Shown here: piece by piece, positions 1 through 9,079 of the stretch
Numbering within the stretch: position 1 is the stretch's first letter
Layout: every line of letters starts with the position of its first letter
Origin: Companilactobacillus mindensis DSM 14500
Lineage (GTDB): Bacteria; Bacillota; Bacilli; Lactobacillales; Lactobacillaceae
Direction: 5' to 3'
Assembly (NCBI RefSeq): GCF_001434275.1
Contig: NZ_AZEZ01000022.1
Span: 1 to 54,311 of the forward strand
Length of the DNA stretch: 54,311 bases
Notes under the pieces: generated by a model
Databases searched by the model: none
What the model was told of the DNA's origin: nothing
The model's input: only the letters and a program-made list of their open reading frames with translations
Translations under genes and position numbers: made by a program

Positions 1-19
1 AGTACTGTTTAGAATACTC

Positions 20-864
20 TCATTTTCTATATATCCACTTGACTAATCGTAGGAAGTATGAGAGTGGTTTATTAACTTCCACTTTAGTTCCGTAATACTT
101 TTTATTGATGAATTTTTGAATAGCCTTGTTGTGGTATAGCTTGACTAATTTCTTGTATGCGGCATTATCTTTATTCTTTTCAGCTGTAGCTAAAACATTG
201 ACGTTATTCTTAGTATCTTGTTCAACTTTTTCGTGATAGATTGAATCTTGCAGGACGTGCAATCCACTGGCTAAAGCGATACTGTTACCAATCAAAACAA
301 CTGGCACATCACCTAAAACACGTGGGCCTGTGGTATCATCAATTTCCTTGAATTTGAAATGATGTGGATTGCTGGCAATATCTTTAGTGTCACTAAAGGC
401 ATTGAAATCCTTCTTTAGAGTGATCAATCCGGCGTTTTTCAAAAGTAGCAAGCCACGAGAAGTATTAGCTGGATCATTGGCGATGGCGATGGTAGTTCCA
501 TCAGGGATCTGGCTGATTTTTTTATACTTCTTTGAATAAACCCCAAGTGGTTCTAAATACGTAGTTCCTAAAACGGCTAATTTTCCCTTAGGATTTTGCT
601 TGTTATAAGCTTCCAAATACGATAAGGATTGAAAGGCATTAACATCAACTTGACCATCGCTGGTTGCTTGATTTTAATCGTCAAACCTAATTCCTTAGCC
701 TGCTTGCTTTTAGCAATATGTTGCCAAATATCTAGATCAGATGTATGCGAGCCAACTGTGACCGTATCCGTTTTAGCGGCTTGAGATTGTTTGCCACAAC
801 CAGCCAATAGAAAGACCGTAAAGAATAAAGCTAATGCGAATAATAAATTTTTTCCCCTTCTCAT
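20..864 (-). pseudogene. Second MetQ/NlpA-type lipoprotein, frameshifted
   Basis: This is a degraded copy of the methionine-type ABC substrate-binding lipoprotein found intact at 2459-3313. The first part (864 down to about 690) has a signal peptide with lipobox LAGC and reads TVGSHTSDLDIWQHIAKSKQ, parallel to the intact copy. The reading frame then jumps: the residues matching EITDGAQLNT of the intact copy are missing, and the match resumes in another frame at ATSDGQVDVNAFQS and runs to position 20. Comparing the two copies implies a deletion of about 31 nt. The product would stop after about 95 residues. The tail differs from the intact copy (FLRLVKWIYRK instead of YLENK). A Met-type T-box precedes it. 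Loss of function is inferred, and a sequencing error is the alternative. Confidence 0.85.
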
Positions 865-892
865 TTTCGTTCTCCTTCTCCTAAAAAATTAT

Positions 893-1153
893 TAAAAAAG
901 CGTCCCTATACCAAAGTAAATCCTTTGATATAGGGACGCTTTTTGCGTGATACCACCCTAATTTGTACTTTGTTTACACAAAATACCTCGACGACACTAA
1001 CATGTCTGGGATGATATCGCATCCTTGCGTACCCTTGGCTTGCACCGCAGATAAGACTCAGAGTTCATTCAATTAAACTTTTGTTCCACCTTTTCACTAG
1101 ACAGTGGTCACTCTTCAAAACTACTAATTTAATTTACTATTCTCTTCAATGTC
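893..1153 (-). promoter_or_regulatory. T-box riboswitch, methionine specifier (proximal copy)
   Basis: On the minus strand the leader carries the T-box core AGGGTGGTATCACG (about 945-961), preceded by long stem I sequences and followed by a strong terminator stem (GCGTCCCTATA paired with TATAGGGACGC, 895-943) with a T run. The likely specifier is ATG at 1066-1068 (minus strand), six bases before the conserved GAGTCTTA, at the same place as in the copy at 3604-3872. Known family logic: uncharged tRNA-Met stabilises the antiterminator. No promoter is visible between it and the SDR gene, so it is probably fed by read-through from the luxS operon. Confidence 0.85.
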
Positions 1154-1154
1154 T

Positions 1155-1931
1155 TTAATTCATCGTCATTCCACCAGTAACATTGATTCCTTGACCTGTC
1201 ATGTAATCTGACAACGGACTAGCGAGAAACAATACTACATTGGCCACATCTTCAGGAGTTCCTGTTCGTCCCAAAGGTACTTGACTATTATCTTCCTTTT
1301 CAATGTCATCGGGCGTTAAACCGCGAATCTTGGCGCCATCTTTTCTCTCACGATGCTTCATGGAAGTTTCGATGATTCCAGGACAAACGGCATTGACATT
1401 GATCTGGTCATGGGCGACTTCAATCGCCAAGGTCTTGGTCAAACCAAGTACGGCATGTTTGGAGGCTACGTATGCAGCCATGGCCCGATAGCCATTCTTG
1501 CCAGCTTGAGATGCAATCAGAACTACTTTGCCTGGTCGTTTGGCGGCGACCATCAGTGAGACGATATATTTGCTGACTAAATACGTACCACGCGTATTCA
1601 CCGCAATCGTCTTGTCAAAATCGGAAGTTTTGCTTTCAATCAAATAATCCATCGTGGAAATACCAGCAACGTTGACTAAAATGTTGGGAGTTAAGTTTTG
1701 AGTTTTTAGTTGGTCAGCTAGATTAGAAACACTCTTTTCATCACTGACATCTAGGTTGATCTGATATTCCTGATCATTTATTTGTCGTAAAGTTTTATTT
1801 TGATATGCCAGATTGGCAGCAATGACAATGGCTTTTTCATTCTGAAAAGTCTCAACTACTTGGCGACCAATACCTTGATAACCGCCAGTTACAAGCACGA
1901 TTTTCTTTTCTAAAGATGTGAATAGACTCAT
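1155..1931 (-). CDS. SDR family NAD(P)-dependent oxidoreductase
   Basis: A classical short-chain dehydrogenase/reductase of 258 aa, a usual length. The Rossmann motif TGGYQGIG is at residues 15-22, NVAG at 87-90, and the catalytic triad is Ser141, Tyr154 and Lys158 (YVASK). The C-terminal INVTGGMT is typical of FabG-like members. The start at 1931 follows GTAAGGAAGGG. It lies 23 bp downstream of luxS in the same direction, so it is very likely co-transcribed and under the upstream Met T-box. The substrate is unknown. An acetoin/diacetyl-reductase-like or generic 3-oxo reductase role fits the family, and a link to AI-2 (a diketone-derived molecule) is only suggested by context. Confidence 0.9.
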   Translation of the reverse strand: MSLFTSLEKKIVLVTGGYQGIGRQVVETFQNEKAIVIAANLAYQNKTLRQINDQEYQINLDVSDEKSVSNLADQLKTQNLTPNILVNVAGISTMDYLIESKTSDFDKTIAVNTRGTYLVSKYIVSLMVAAKRPGKVVLIASQAGKNGYRAMAAYVASKHAVLGLTKTLAIEVAHDQINVNAVCPGIIETSMKHRERKDGAKIRGLTPDDIEKEDNSQVPLGRTGTPEDVANVVLFLASPLSDYMTGQGINVTGGMTMN

Positions 1932-1954
1932 AGATTGACCCTTCCTTACTCTGA

Positions 1955-2428
1955 TTAAATTACGTGACGTTCGTATGGATCGTTTGAAATTCCTTCTTCA
2001 AGAATCTTCTTGGACCATTCTTTGGCTGAGAACAATGAGTGATCACGATAGTTACCACAACTGTACTTGTCAGTTCCTTGAACATCTTTCCATTCAATCT
2101 TATTAGCAATATCATCCAAGGCGCCCTTCAAAGCAGTAGCAACTTCAGTAGTTGAGTGTTCGCCCCAGACGATCAAGTGGAATCCTGTTCGACAACCGAA
2201 TGGTGAACAGTCAATAACGCCATCAAGACGGTCTCTCAAAAGTCCAGCTAACAAGTGTTCGATCGTGTGCAATCCAGCAGTTGGAATAGCATTTTCATTT
2301 GGTTGAACCAAACGTAGATCGTAATTTGAAATCGTGTCGCCCTTTGCTCCGTGTTCTTCAGTGATCAAACGTACATATGGTGCCTTTACCTTTGTGTGAT
2401 CCAATGTAAAACTTTCAACTTTAGCCAT
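1955..2428 (-). CDS. luxS: S-ribosylhomocysteine lyase (AI-2 synthase)
   Basis: LuxS cleaves S-ribosylhomocysteine to homocysteine and DPD, the precursor of autoinducer-2, in the activated methyl cycle. At 157 aa it is full length. The metal-binding motif HTIEH gives His54 and His58, and the third ligand is Cys124 in YSCGNYRDH. The catalytic Cys79 is in FGCRTGF. It starts 30 bp after the metQ-like gene with a clear AAGGAGAT site and is followed by the SDR gene. Its place behind a methionine T-box links homocysteine recycling directly to methionine supply. Confidence 0.98.
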   Translation of the reverse strand: MAKVESFTLDHTKVKAPYVRLITEEHGAKGDTISNYDLRLVQPNENAIPTAGLHTIEHLLAGLLRDRLDGVIDCSPFGCRTGFHLIVWGEHSTTEVATALKGALDDIANKIEWKDVQGTDKYSCGNYRDHSLFSAKEWSKKILEEGISNDPYERHVI

Positions 2429-2458
2429 AATTAAATATCTCCTTAAAATGTTTATTTA

Positions 2459-3313
2459 TTATTTATTTTCCAAATATGTTAATGGTTTATTAACTTCGAT
2501 CTTAGTTCCGTAATACTTTTTCTTGATATATGCTTGGATCTCTTTGTTGTGATACAACTTAACAAGTTTCTTGTAACTTGCATTGTTCTTATTCTTTTCA
2601 GCTGTAGCTAGGATATTGACGTTATCTTTAGTACTTTGATCAACTTGTTCGTGATAGATTGAATCGGTCAAAACATGAAGTCCGCCCTCCAAGGCTACGG
2701 TGTTGGAAATGAGAACGACTGGCACATCATTTAAAACACGTGGTCCGGTAGTATCGTCGATTTCTTTGAATTTCAAATTCTTAGGATTTGAAGTGATATC
2801 TTTGGTATTGCCTAAGGCATTGAAGTTTTTCTTCAAAGTGATCAAACCGGCTTTTTGTAGTAGTAGTAGATCACGCGATGTGTTGGCAGGATTGTTAGCA
2901 ATCGCTACGGTAGTACCATCTGGAATCTCTTCGATGCTCTTGTACTTCTTGGAATAAATTCCCAAAGGTTCCAAATAAGTTGTTCCTAAGGCTGATAACT
3001 TACCTTTAGGATTCTGTTTGTTATAAGCCTCGTAGTAAGACCATGATTGAAAGGCATTGACATCGACTTGGCCTGAACTTGTGGCAGTGTTCAATTGCGC
3101 TCCGTCGGTGATTTCCTTGGTTTTAATATTGAGACCTAATTTCTTTGCTTGAGAACTCTTGGCAATATGTTCCCAGATGTTCAAGTCAGATCCTTGTGAG
3201 CCAATAGTTATGGTATTGCTCTTGGCTGCACTGGCACTCTTTCCGCATCCGACTAATAAAACCAGTGATAAAGCTAACAATGCTGTAAAAAATATCTTTT
3301 TCCCTTTTCTCAT
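2459..3313 (-). CDS. metQ: MetQ/NlpA-family methionine ABC transporter substrate-binding lipoprotein
   Basis: The 284-aa lipoprotein has a lysine-rich N-terminus, a hydrophobic segment and lipobox LVGC (Cys23), followed by a NlpA/Lipoprotein_9 domain with GSQGSDLNIWEHIAKSSQAK and the ligand-side GQVDVNAFQSW. The start at 3313 is chosen because AGGAGG lies 9 nt upstream; the in-frame codons further upstream overlap that site. It would deliver methionine or a related ligand to a MetNP-type permease, but no metN or metP is in this window. It is the first gene after a Met T-box and probably forms an operon with luxS and the SDR gene. Methionine specificity is inferred from the T-box and the family. 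Confidence 0.92.
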   Translation of the reverse strand: MRKGKKIFFTALLALSLVLLVGCGKSASAAKSNTITIGSQGSDLNIWEHIAKSSQAKKLGLNIKTKEITDGAQLNTATSSGQVDVNAFQSWSYYEAYNKQNPKGKLSALGTTYLEPLGIYSKKYKSIEEIPDGTTVAIANNPANTSRDLLLLQKAGLITLKKNFNALGNTKDITSNPKNLKFKEIDDTTGPRVLNDVPVVLISNTVALEGGLHVLTDSIYHEQVDQSTKDNVNILATAEKNKNNASYKKLVKLYHNKEIQAYIKKKYYGTKIEVNKPLTYLENK

Positions 3314-3603
3314 TTCCATTCTCCTCCTCATAATTCCAATACAAGTTACTCTCTAAGTTGGTGCGAACCAAAAATCAAACATCCAATGCCTCCTCCGTTG
3401 AATTTGCTTATTTAATTTAATTCTAATGCGATTAGAAATCGTGGTATTTATCTAACCTTTGTCAGCTTTGATCTGAACGATCCACTTATATAAACTATGC
3501 TGTGAATCTCGTCCTAAAATTTACCTTCGTCAGCTCAAATCCGAACGATCCACCGGAACGTTCGGATAATGGATTCTAAGTGGCAAAGCCACTAAGAATC
3601 CAT
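3314..3603 (-). other. Long structured leader between T-box terminator and metQ
   Basis: About 290 nt without a gene. It contains two imperfect direct repeats of 31 nt (3455-3485 and 3523-3553, 26 of 31 identical, sharing GTCAGCT and GAACGATCCAC), a stem CCGAACG/CGTTCGG at 3541-3565, and a near-perfect hairpin GGATTCTAAGTGGC/GCCACTAAGAATCC at 3571-3601 just after the T-box terminator. Function unknown; it would be transcribed in the metQ-luxS mRNA. Confidence 0.5.
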
Positions 3604-3872
3604 AAAAAAAGGCGTCCCTATACCAAAGCTATTGCTTTGATATAGGGACGCCTCTAAACGTGGTACCACCCTAATTTATATTTTGCTTGCACAAAATACC
3701 TCAACGACACATATATTATATGTCCGGGATGATATCGCATCCTTGCGTACCTTTGGCTTTCACCTAGGTAAGACTCCAAGCTCATCTTCAGTTAAACTTT
3801 CGTTCCGCCTTTTCACTATCTGACGGTCACTGTCAAAACTACTCGTTAACTTACTCTTCTCTTCAACGTCTA
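3604..3872 (-). promoter_or_regulatory. T-box riboswitch, methionine specifier (distal copy, controls metQ-luxS-SDR)
   Basis: The minus strand shows T-box core AGGGTGGTACCACG (about 3659-3673) and a terminator hairpin GGCGTCCCTATA/TATAGGGACGCC with a T run (3604-3653). It shares long stretches with the copy at 893-1153, for example GGTACGCAAGGATGCGATAT. The ATG at 3783-3785 (minus strand), six nt before GAGTCTTA, is the likely specifier codon and fits control of a methionine uptake gene. Confidence 0.9.
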
Positions 3873-3910
3873 ATTAGATTAAATAAGTTTTAATTGTTTG
3901 ATTGGTGATT

Positions 3911-3939
3911 AATTTACTCTTGCATTATTAACTTGTCAA
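3911..3939 (-). promoter_or_regulatory. Promoter of the Met T-box operon
   Basis: Minus-strand TTGACA (3934-3939) and TAAATT (3911-3916) are separated by 17 nt, about 40 nt upstream of the T-box start. Confidence 0.7.
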
Positions 3940-4027
3940 CATTACTTTCAAAAAATATATCTATTTCTAGCTTGCATATCGTCTATAACTAACTATACCA
4001 ATGGTTTTAAAAATTCATTTCTAGGGC

Positions 4028-4057
4028 ATAAAAAAAGGCATCCAGCTGAGGGATACC
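4028..4057 (-). terminator. Terminator after thiN
   Basis: GGTATCC/GGATGCC stem followed by a run of seven T on the minus strand. It closes the gmk-to-thiN operon, about 40 nt after the thiN stop. Confidence 0.8.
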
Positions 4058-4098
4058 AAATTTTAGAAAATTATAATTAATTAAATAAAAAATTTTTA

Positions 4099-4758
4099 TT
4101 ATTTTTTGTCTTTACTCTGAATAACCGCAATTATTCCACTTTCAAAACTGAAATCGATCGTCCCTTTGACAAATTCATTGCTGGCCCAACTGATTGGATG
4201 TCCCGCACTGAAATCGGTCAATTTGTACTTAGCATCAAACAGATTCAGGTGCGTTACTGGGCCCAAATTGACAAAAGCGACATATTTCATTCCGTTCTCG
4301 TGAAAAATCGTATAGCGACCAGGACGATAAAACCTGATCGTATTAGTAGCCGACTTGTAATACAGTTTATCGTAAAAGTCCAAGAATCGTGGATCAAATG
4401 GCAAGAACAGATTGACCAAAAAATGGTCTATCCGCCCACCAGTTGCACCATAAACGTAGTATTCTTGCGCATTATAGGCTTCCCTAGCCGCTAACAAGCA
4501 CAACTCTGAATCAGTATCATCTTTTTCGGGGGGAAATTTTTTGAAGACTGGCACATTATCCCGTAATAACTTTTGTTCTTTCTTGTCGATCGAATCAAAG
4601 TCACCAATGGCAATCTGCGGAACGATGCCATTTTTCAGCAAGTGCAAACTTCCCCGATCAGCACCCACCCAAGGTCCAGGAATAGCCTTGATACTTTGGC
4701 TCAATTCCTTTGGATATTCGCTCTGTGGTCCGCCTAAAAGAATATTTACTCGTTTCAT
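4099..4758 (-). CDS. thiN: Thiamine pyrophosphokinase
   Basis: Transfers pyrophosphate from ATP to thiamine to make the cofactor TPP. The 219-aa protein has the family's motifs: GADRGSLHLL near residue 33, GDFDS near 53, a KDDTDSELCL stretch near 80 and TGGRIDHFLVN near 105. It overlaps the end of rpe by one base (TAATG), so the two are translationally coupled. It is the last gene of the long gmk operon, the usual position in Firmicutes. Confidence 0.95.
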   Translation of the reverse strand: MKRVNILLGGPQSEYPKELSQSIKAIPGPWVGADRGSLHLLKNGIVPQIAIGDFDSIDKKEQKLLRDNVPVFKKFPPEKDDTDSELCLLAAREAYNAQEYYVYGATGGRIDHFLVNLFLPFDPRFLDFYDKLYYKSATNTIRFYRPGRYTIFHENGMKYVAFVNLGPVTHLNLFDAKYKLTDFSAGHPISWASNEFVKGTIDFSFESGIIAVIQSKDKK

Positions 4759-5432
4759 TACTGTTCAACCGCTGCCAAGGAACGAAGGTTATCGATTCTA
4801 CCTTTTAGATCGGCATCGTTGCCATCAAAAAGATATGATCCGGCTACAAAAATATCAGCACCGGCTTTAGCACATTGACGAATCGTTTCAGGGTTGACCC
4901 CACCGTCAACTTCGATATCAAAATTATCATCGGCAGCAGTTTGACGCAATTGGTCCAACCGTTGGATCTTCTTAGTCATACCGGGAATGAATTTTTGACC
5001 ACCAAAACCAGGGTTGACTGTCATAACCAAGATCCGGTCAATAATTGGGAACAATTCTTTCACAGTTTCCAAAGGTGTACCTGGATTGACTACGACACCA
5101 GCACGGACTCCGTAGCTCTTTACCAATTCAATCGAACGATAAATGTGCTGTGTACTTTCGGCATGGATCAAAATCGTACTGGCACCAGCATCAACGATTG
5201 GTTTGATATAAGCATCAGGATTTTGCATCATCATATGAATATCAAGCGGTTTGTCAGTCACTCGACGCATCCCCTCGACCACACTAGGGCTAAAGGACAT
5301 GTTTGGTACAAAGTTACCATCCATTAAATCAATGTGAAAGACGTCAGCACCAGCTTTGTCAGCTGCTCTAACATCACGTTCTAGATTCATAATATCTGCA
5401 GATAAAATTGAAGGTGCAATTTTTATTGTCAT
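4758..5432 (-). CDS. rpe: Ribulose-phosphate 3-epimerase
   Basis: Interconverts ribulose-5-phosphate and xylulose-5-phosphate in the pentose phosphate pathway. The 224-aa TIM barrel shows the expected motifs: APSILSADIMNL at the N-terminus, HIDLMDGNFVPN with metal-binding His and Asp, the DIHMMM strand, MTVNPGFGGQKF and EVDGGVNPET. It lies 13 bp after rsgA and overlaps thiN by one base. Together with gnd (52223-53647) it supplies pentose phosphates. Confidence 0.97.
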   Translation of the reverse strand: MTIKIAPSILSADIMNLERDVRAADKAGADVFHIDLMDGNFVPNMSFSPSVVEGMRRVTDKPLDIHMMMQNPDAYIKPIVDAGASTILIHAESTQHIYRSIELVKSYGVRAGVVVNPGTPLETVKELFPIIDRILVMTVNPGFGGQKFIPGMTKKIQRLDQLRQTAADDNFDIEVDGGVNPETIRQCAKAGADIFVAGSYLFDGNDADLKGRIDNLRSLAAVEQ

Positions 5433-5445
5433 TTGATTCAGCTCC

Positions 5446-6336
5446 TCAATATCTTTTTTTGTAAGAATTAATTTCGTTCAAAAAGTATAAATAATCGTCA
5501 TAACGACTGTGCATTATCTTACCTTCAGCCAACTCTTCTTTGACTTTACAGTTGGGTTCATTGACATGACGGCAGCCTCGGAATTGACATTCGCCACTGT
5601 ATTCCAAAAATTCTGGGAAAAGCGTTGGCAATTCTTCTGGGGTGATATCCATCAGATCGATCGATGAAAATCCTGGCGTATCAGCTACCAAGCCATCAGC
5701 AATATTGAACAATGACACTTGTCTAGTCGTATGCTTACCACGATTCAACACTTGAGAGATTTCAGCCGTGGCCAAACCAAGTTCCTTATCGATATGGTTC
5801 AGCAAAGTCGACTTTCCAGCCCCAGATTGACCTGTAAAGACCGTTACTTTGTCAGCAAAGGTCTTTTCCAGTCTATCCAGTTGATCATCATTATAAGCTT
5901 CTTGATCGTCAAAAACTTGATAGCCAGCTTCACGGTACCCTTGCATTATTTTTTGCAATTCTTGGTACTTTTCCGTCGTTAATAGATCTGATTTAGTTAA
6001 ATAAACGACTGGTTCAATCGAATTATGCTCGATATTGACCAAAATTTTATCCAACAAATTGCTTGAAAAATTAGGTTCCGCCGCTGAAGTGACCACGATA
6101 GCTTGATCGATATTAGCTATCGGTGGACGAACTAAACTATTCTCTCGTGGCAAAATCTCCAGAATATATCCTAGATCGCCGGTCGCATCATAGGAAACTT
6201 TGTCGCCAACTAGTGGTTTGATCTTACGCTTGCGGAAATTGCCTCGAGCTCTAGTTCTGATTAGTTCTTCACTTTCATCGTCAATTACATCATAAAATCC
6301 ACTGATCGACTTTATAATTCTTCCAATTCTTTCCAT
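5446..6336 (-). CDS. rsgA: Ribosome small subunit-dependent GTPase A
   Basis: Late 30S assembly GTPase with an N-terminal OB fold, a circularly permuted GTPase domain and a C-terminal zinc finger. The motif order proves the permutation: TKSD (G4, residues 114-117) comes before the P-loop GQSGAGKST (169-177) and DTPG (219-222). Zinc ligands are Cys250, Cys255, His257 and Cys263. Length 296 aa is normal. It lies 3 nt from the kinase gene prkC; RsgA homologues are reported kinase substrates in other Firmicutes, so the linkage may be functional. Confidence 0.97.
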   Translation of the reverse strand: MERIGRIIKSISGFYDVIDDESEELIRTRARGNFRKRKIKPLVGDKVSYDATGDLGYILEILPRENSLVRPPIANIDQAIVVTSAAEPNFSSNLLDKILVNIEHNSIEPVVYLTKSDLLTTEKYQELQKIMQGYREAGYQVFDDQEAYNDDQLDRLEKTFADKVTVFTGQSGAGKSTLLNHIDKELGLATAEISQVLNRGKHTTRQVSLFNIADGLVADTPGFSSIDLMDITPEELPTLFPEFLEYSGECQFRGCRHVNEPNCKVKEELAEGKIMHSRYDDYLYFLNEINSYKKRY

Positions 6337-6339
6337 ACA

Positions 6340-8313
6340 TCACCCATTTACTGAACCGCCAAGAACAGTCTTATTGTCACGTTCGACTACGTAGGATCCA
6401 GTTTGTCCATCTTTTAAATTAAAACTCAAAGTTACTGGTGTATCAGCAGTAATGTTCATCGTCTTATAAACAGTATTGATACTGTGCGTGGCGTCAGAAA
6501 TATAGATCGTAATACTATTATTGCCACCCGCATCGTAAGGAATCGTAATATCCTTTGTCACCGTACTTGTTGACGAAGAACCATTGCTGTTAGTGTTATT
6601 AGTGCCGTTGCCATCGCTTTCCTTGTCGGTCGTAGTGGTCTTATCAGAATCAGGTCCCTTAGAGATCACGACTGACAAAGTTCCACCTTGATTGATCGTA
6701 CTGTTGGCACTTGGCGTTTGACTGACCAAAAGGCCTTCTTCAACATCGTCAGAATACTCGTACGAAGTATTCAAAGTCAAACCGACTTCTGTAGCATAAT
6801 CTTGGATGCTCTTGAGGTTGTAGCCGGTCAAATCACGGACTTTGACAACTTTAGGCTTGATAGTCTTAGCCTTAGCTAAGGTTAAGGTCAACGACTTATT
6901 CTTAGTAACGACTTTTTTGCCGCCAGGGATACTTTGTTTGATGATCGTACCGGCATCATATTCATTTGTCGCTTTGTAGTTCACTCTTACTTTAAAGCCA
7001 CGACGTTTCAAATTACTCGAAACATCTTCATATTGCTTACCAATTAATTTAGGCATTTTGTAATAAGTTGCACCTAAGCTGACAACTAAATTGACTTTGG
7101 CACCATTTTTCAACTTCAAACCCTTGGCTGGAATCGACTTGATCACGTGTCCCGCTTCCACATCGTCGTCGTTTTCCTTAGAAATATCGCCAGCTGTCAA
7201 ATTGGAACTCTTCAACATCACATTGGCTTGTTTCATAGTCAAGTTAAAGAGGTCCGGAACTGTGGTCTCTTGGTTGCTTTTGATCACCATAGCAATCAGG
7301 AACAAGACAATAATAACTGGCACGATCGAAGCAATCAAAATAATCTTACGCTTGCGATCGAGTTTTTGAGGTTTCTTAGTTGGAGCCGTGGATTTATCGC
7401 TTGTTTTATCAAGTGGCTCCATGACTCTTGTTTCTTCTAAATCATTTATAGGGGTCGGGATAAACTTAGGTTCATCGCCACGTTCGGGCATCAGACACGT
7501 ATTTAAATCGTCGCACATCTCTCTGACTGATTGGTAACGTTGGTCAGGGTCCTTTGCTGTGGCCTTCAAAACTACGTTCTCCAGTGGTTGAGGAATGTCT
7601 GGGTCAATCTTACGTAGATCCGGCATATCTTCCTTAGAGTGCTTCAAAGCCACTGTCACAGCCGTATCTCCGGTAAATGGTACATGCTTAGTCAACAATT
7701 CGAATAAGATTATTCCCAAAGCATAAATATCGGATAGTACAGTTGCTGAACGTCCTCTGATCTGTTCAGGCGACATGTAGTGTACTGAACCCAAAAGCGA
7801 ATTGGTCCGTGTGATCGACCGTTCGCTCAAAGCCAAAGCAATCCCAAAATCAGACACTTTGACTTGGAGAGGGTCTTTTTTCTCATCTACCAAAATATTT
7901 TCTGGTTTAAGATCACGATGGATAATTCTGTGCTCATGAGCATCAGCTACTGCCATACAGATCTGTTTCATAATATCGACAACTTCGCGATATGGGATCG
8001 GATAGTGGGTCCTAATGTACTTCTTTAGATTCGGACCATCAACGTATTCGATGACGATATATTGCACGCCGTCATCATTGCCGACATCTAAGACATTTAC
8101 GATATTGGGATTAGAGAGACCACTAGTTGCCCTAGCTTCACGCCCAAATCTCCTTTTAACCGATTCGTCATCTTGAAGATCGTACCGCAGCGCTTTAACA
8201 GCAACCTTACGGTTCAAAAGTGTGTCATTGGCCAAATAGACATTGGCCATTCCGCCTTCACCAAGTGTACCTAGGATCTCATAACGACCGCCTACTAGGT
8301 AACCTTTCTCCAT
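6340..8313 (-). CDS. prkC: PASTA-domain eukaryotic-type Ser/Thr protein kinase
   Basis: A membrane kinase that senses muropeptides or lipid II through extracellular PASTA repeats and regulates cell wall growth. The kinase domain (about 1-270) has the glycine loop GEGGMA (18-24), Lys40, HRDLKPEN (132-139) and DFG (155-157). A transmembrane helix lies near 325-345, followed by three PASTA-like repeats (about 350-560), each containing VPDL- or MPKL-like starts and a GD/AGxI-type core. A Ser/Thr/Asn-rich linker (about 560-590) leads to an extra C-terminal domain of about 65 residues. Its start abuts the stop of the phosphatase gene prpC. Confidence 0.97.
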   Translation of the reverse strand: MEKGYLVGGRYEILGTLGEGGMANVYLANDTLLNRKVAVKALRYDLQDDESVKRRFGREARATSGLSNPNIVNVLDVGNDDGVQYIVIEYVDGPNLKKYIRTHYPIPYREVVDIMKQICMAVADAHEHRIIHRDLKPENILVDEKKDPLQVKVSDFGIALALSERSITRTNSLLGSVHYMSPEQIRGRSATVLSDIYALGIILFELLTKHVPFTGDTAVTVALKHSKEDMPDLRKIDPDIPQPLENVVLKATAKDPDQRYQSVREMCDDLNTCLMPERGDEPKFIPTPINDLEETRVMEPLDKTSDKSTAPTKKPQKLDRKRKIILIASIVPVIIVLFLIAMVIKSNQETTVPDLFNLTMKQANVMLKSSNLTAGDISKENDDDVEAGHVIKSIPAKGLKLKNGAKVNLVVSLGATYYKMPKLIGKQYEDVSSNLKRRGFKVRVNYKATNEYDAGTIIKQSIPGGKKVVTKNKSLTLTLAKAKTIKPKVVKVRDLTGYNLKSIQDYATEVGLTLNTSYEYSDDVEEGLLVSQTPSANSTINQGGTLSVVISKGPDSDKTTTTDKESDGNGTNNTNSNGSSSTSTVTKDITIPYDAGGNNSITIYISDATHSINTVYKTMNITADTPVTLSFNLKDGQTGSYVVERDNKTVLGGSVNG

Positions 8314-9060
8314 CTAGTGATTACCTCCGTTATCTTTGGTAGAAAAGAGCAAGGCGGTAATATTATCCCTTCCACCAGCGGCATTGGCTTTGTCGATCAA
8401 CAGATGACACTTAGTTTCTAAACTCATCTGTTTCGACAAAATATCTTTAATTTCATTTTCGGGAACCATATTCGTCAAACCATCGGTACATAACAAAATA
8501 ATGGCATTGTCGACTAGATCAAAATTCTTTACCCGCGGTTGAACGGTCTGTGAAACGCCCAACGTTTGCGTAATGATGTTCTTCTGAGGATGATTCTCAG
8601 CTTCCTCAGGGCTTATTTGACCAGTCTCTAGTAACTCGTGCACTAAAGAGTGATCGACGCTGAGTTGCTTCAATTCTCCATCAGTGTAGATATAACATCT
8701 GGAGTCGCCGACATTAACGACCATTAATTTTTGATCCACGAAAAAGACGCCGACCATCGTCGTTCCCATTCCGTTCAAATCATCGAATTGATTGGAGACC
8801 GAAACGATTCGATCGTTTTCTTTGCTTAATTCACGGATGATCCATTCACGCAATTCTTCAATGTTATCAACATCCGATTCTTCAAAATTGTGTCCTAAAT
8901 GAGAAACAGCCATGTCTGAGGCAACATCCCCACCACGGTGGCCACCCATTCCGTCGGCAACGATCCCAAAGACGATATCTTTTTTATTTTTGAAAACATT
9001 CACGTAATCCTGATTGTTTTCCCTGAGTTTTCCAACATCAGTTAATAACGCATATTCCAT
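8314..9060 (-). CDS. prpC: PP2C-type Ser/Thr phosphatase
   Basis: Removes phosphate from targets of the adjacent kinase. Metal-dependent PPM/PP2C motifs are present: ENNQD near the N-terminus, VADGMGGHRGGD, VGDSRCYIY, LLCTDGLTNM and the terminal GGRDNITALL. The start at 9060 (MEYALLTDVG) gives 248 aa, the family norm, with an AAGAGGTAAGG site just upstream; an in-frame start at 9096 would overlap rsmB and add an atypical extension. It forms the usual phosphatase-kinase pair, ending directly next to prkC. Confidence 0.95.
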   Translation of the reverse strand: MEYALLTDVGKLRENNQDYVNVFKNKKDIVFGIVADGMGGHRGGDVASDMAVSHLGHNFEESDVDNIEELREWIIRELSKENDRIVSVSNQFDDLNGMGTTMVGVFFVDQKLMVVNVGDSRCYIYTDGELKQLSVDHSLVHELLETGQISPEEAENHPQKNIITQTLGVSQTVQPRVKNFDLVDNAIILLCTDGLTNMVPENEIKDILSKQMSLETKCHLLIDKANAAGGRDNITALLFSTKDNGGNH

Positions 9061-9079
9061 CAGTTTAAACCTTACCTCT

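Noticed and set aside
3159-3356. Open frames opposite metQ and other genes
   Set aside because: They mirror strong coding genes on the other strand and lack their own signals.
3455-3553. CRISPR-like repeats
   Set aside because: Only two imperfect repeats, with no regular spacer array and no cas genes.
3553-3565. LexA box at GGAACGTTCGG
   Set aside because: The half-sites GAAC and GTTC are directly joined without the required 4-nt spacer.
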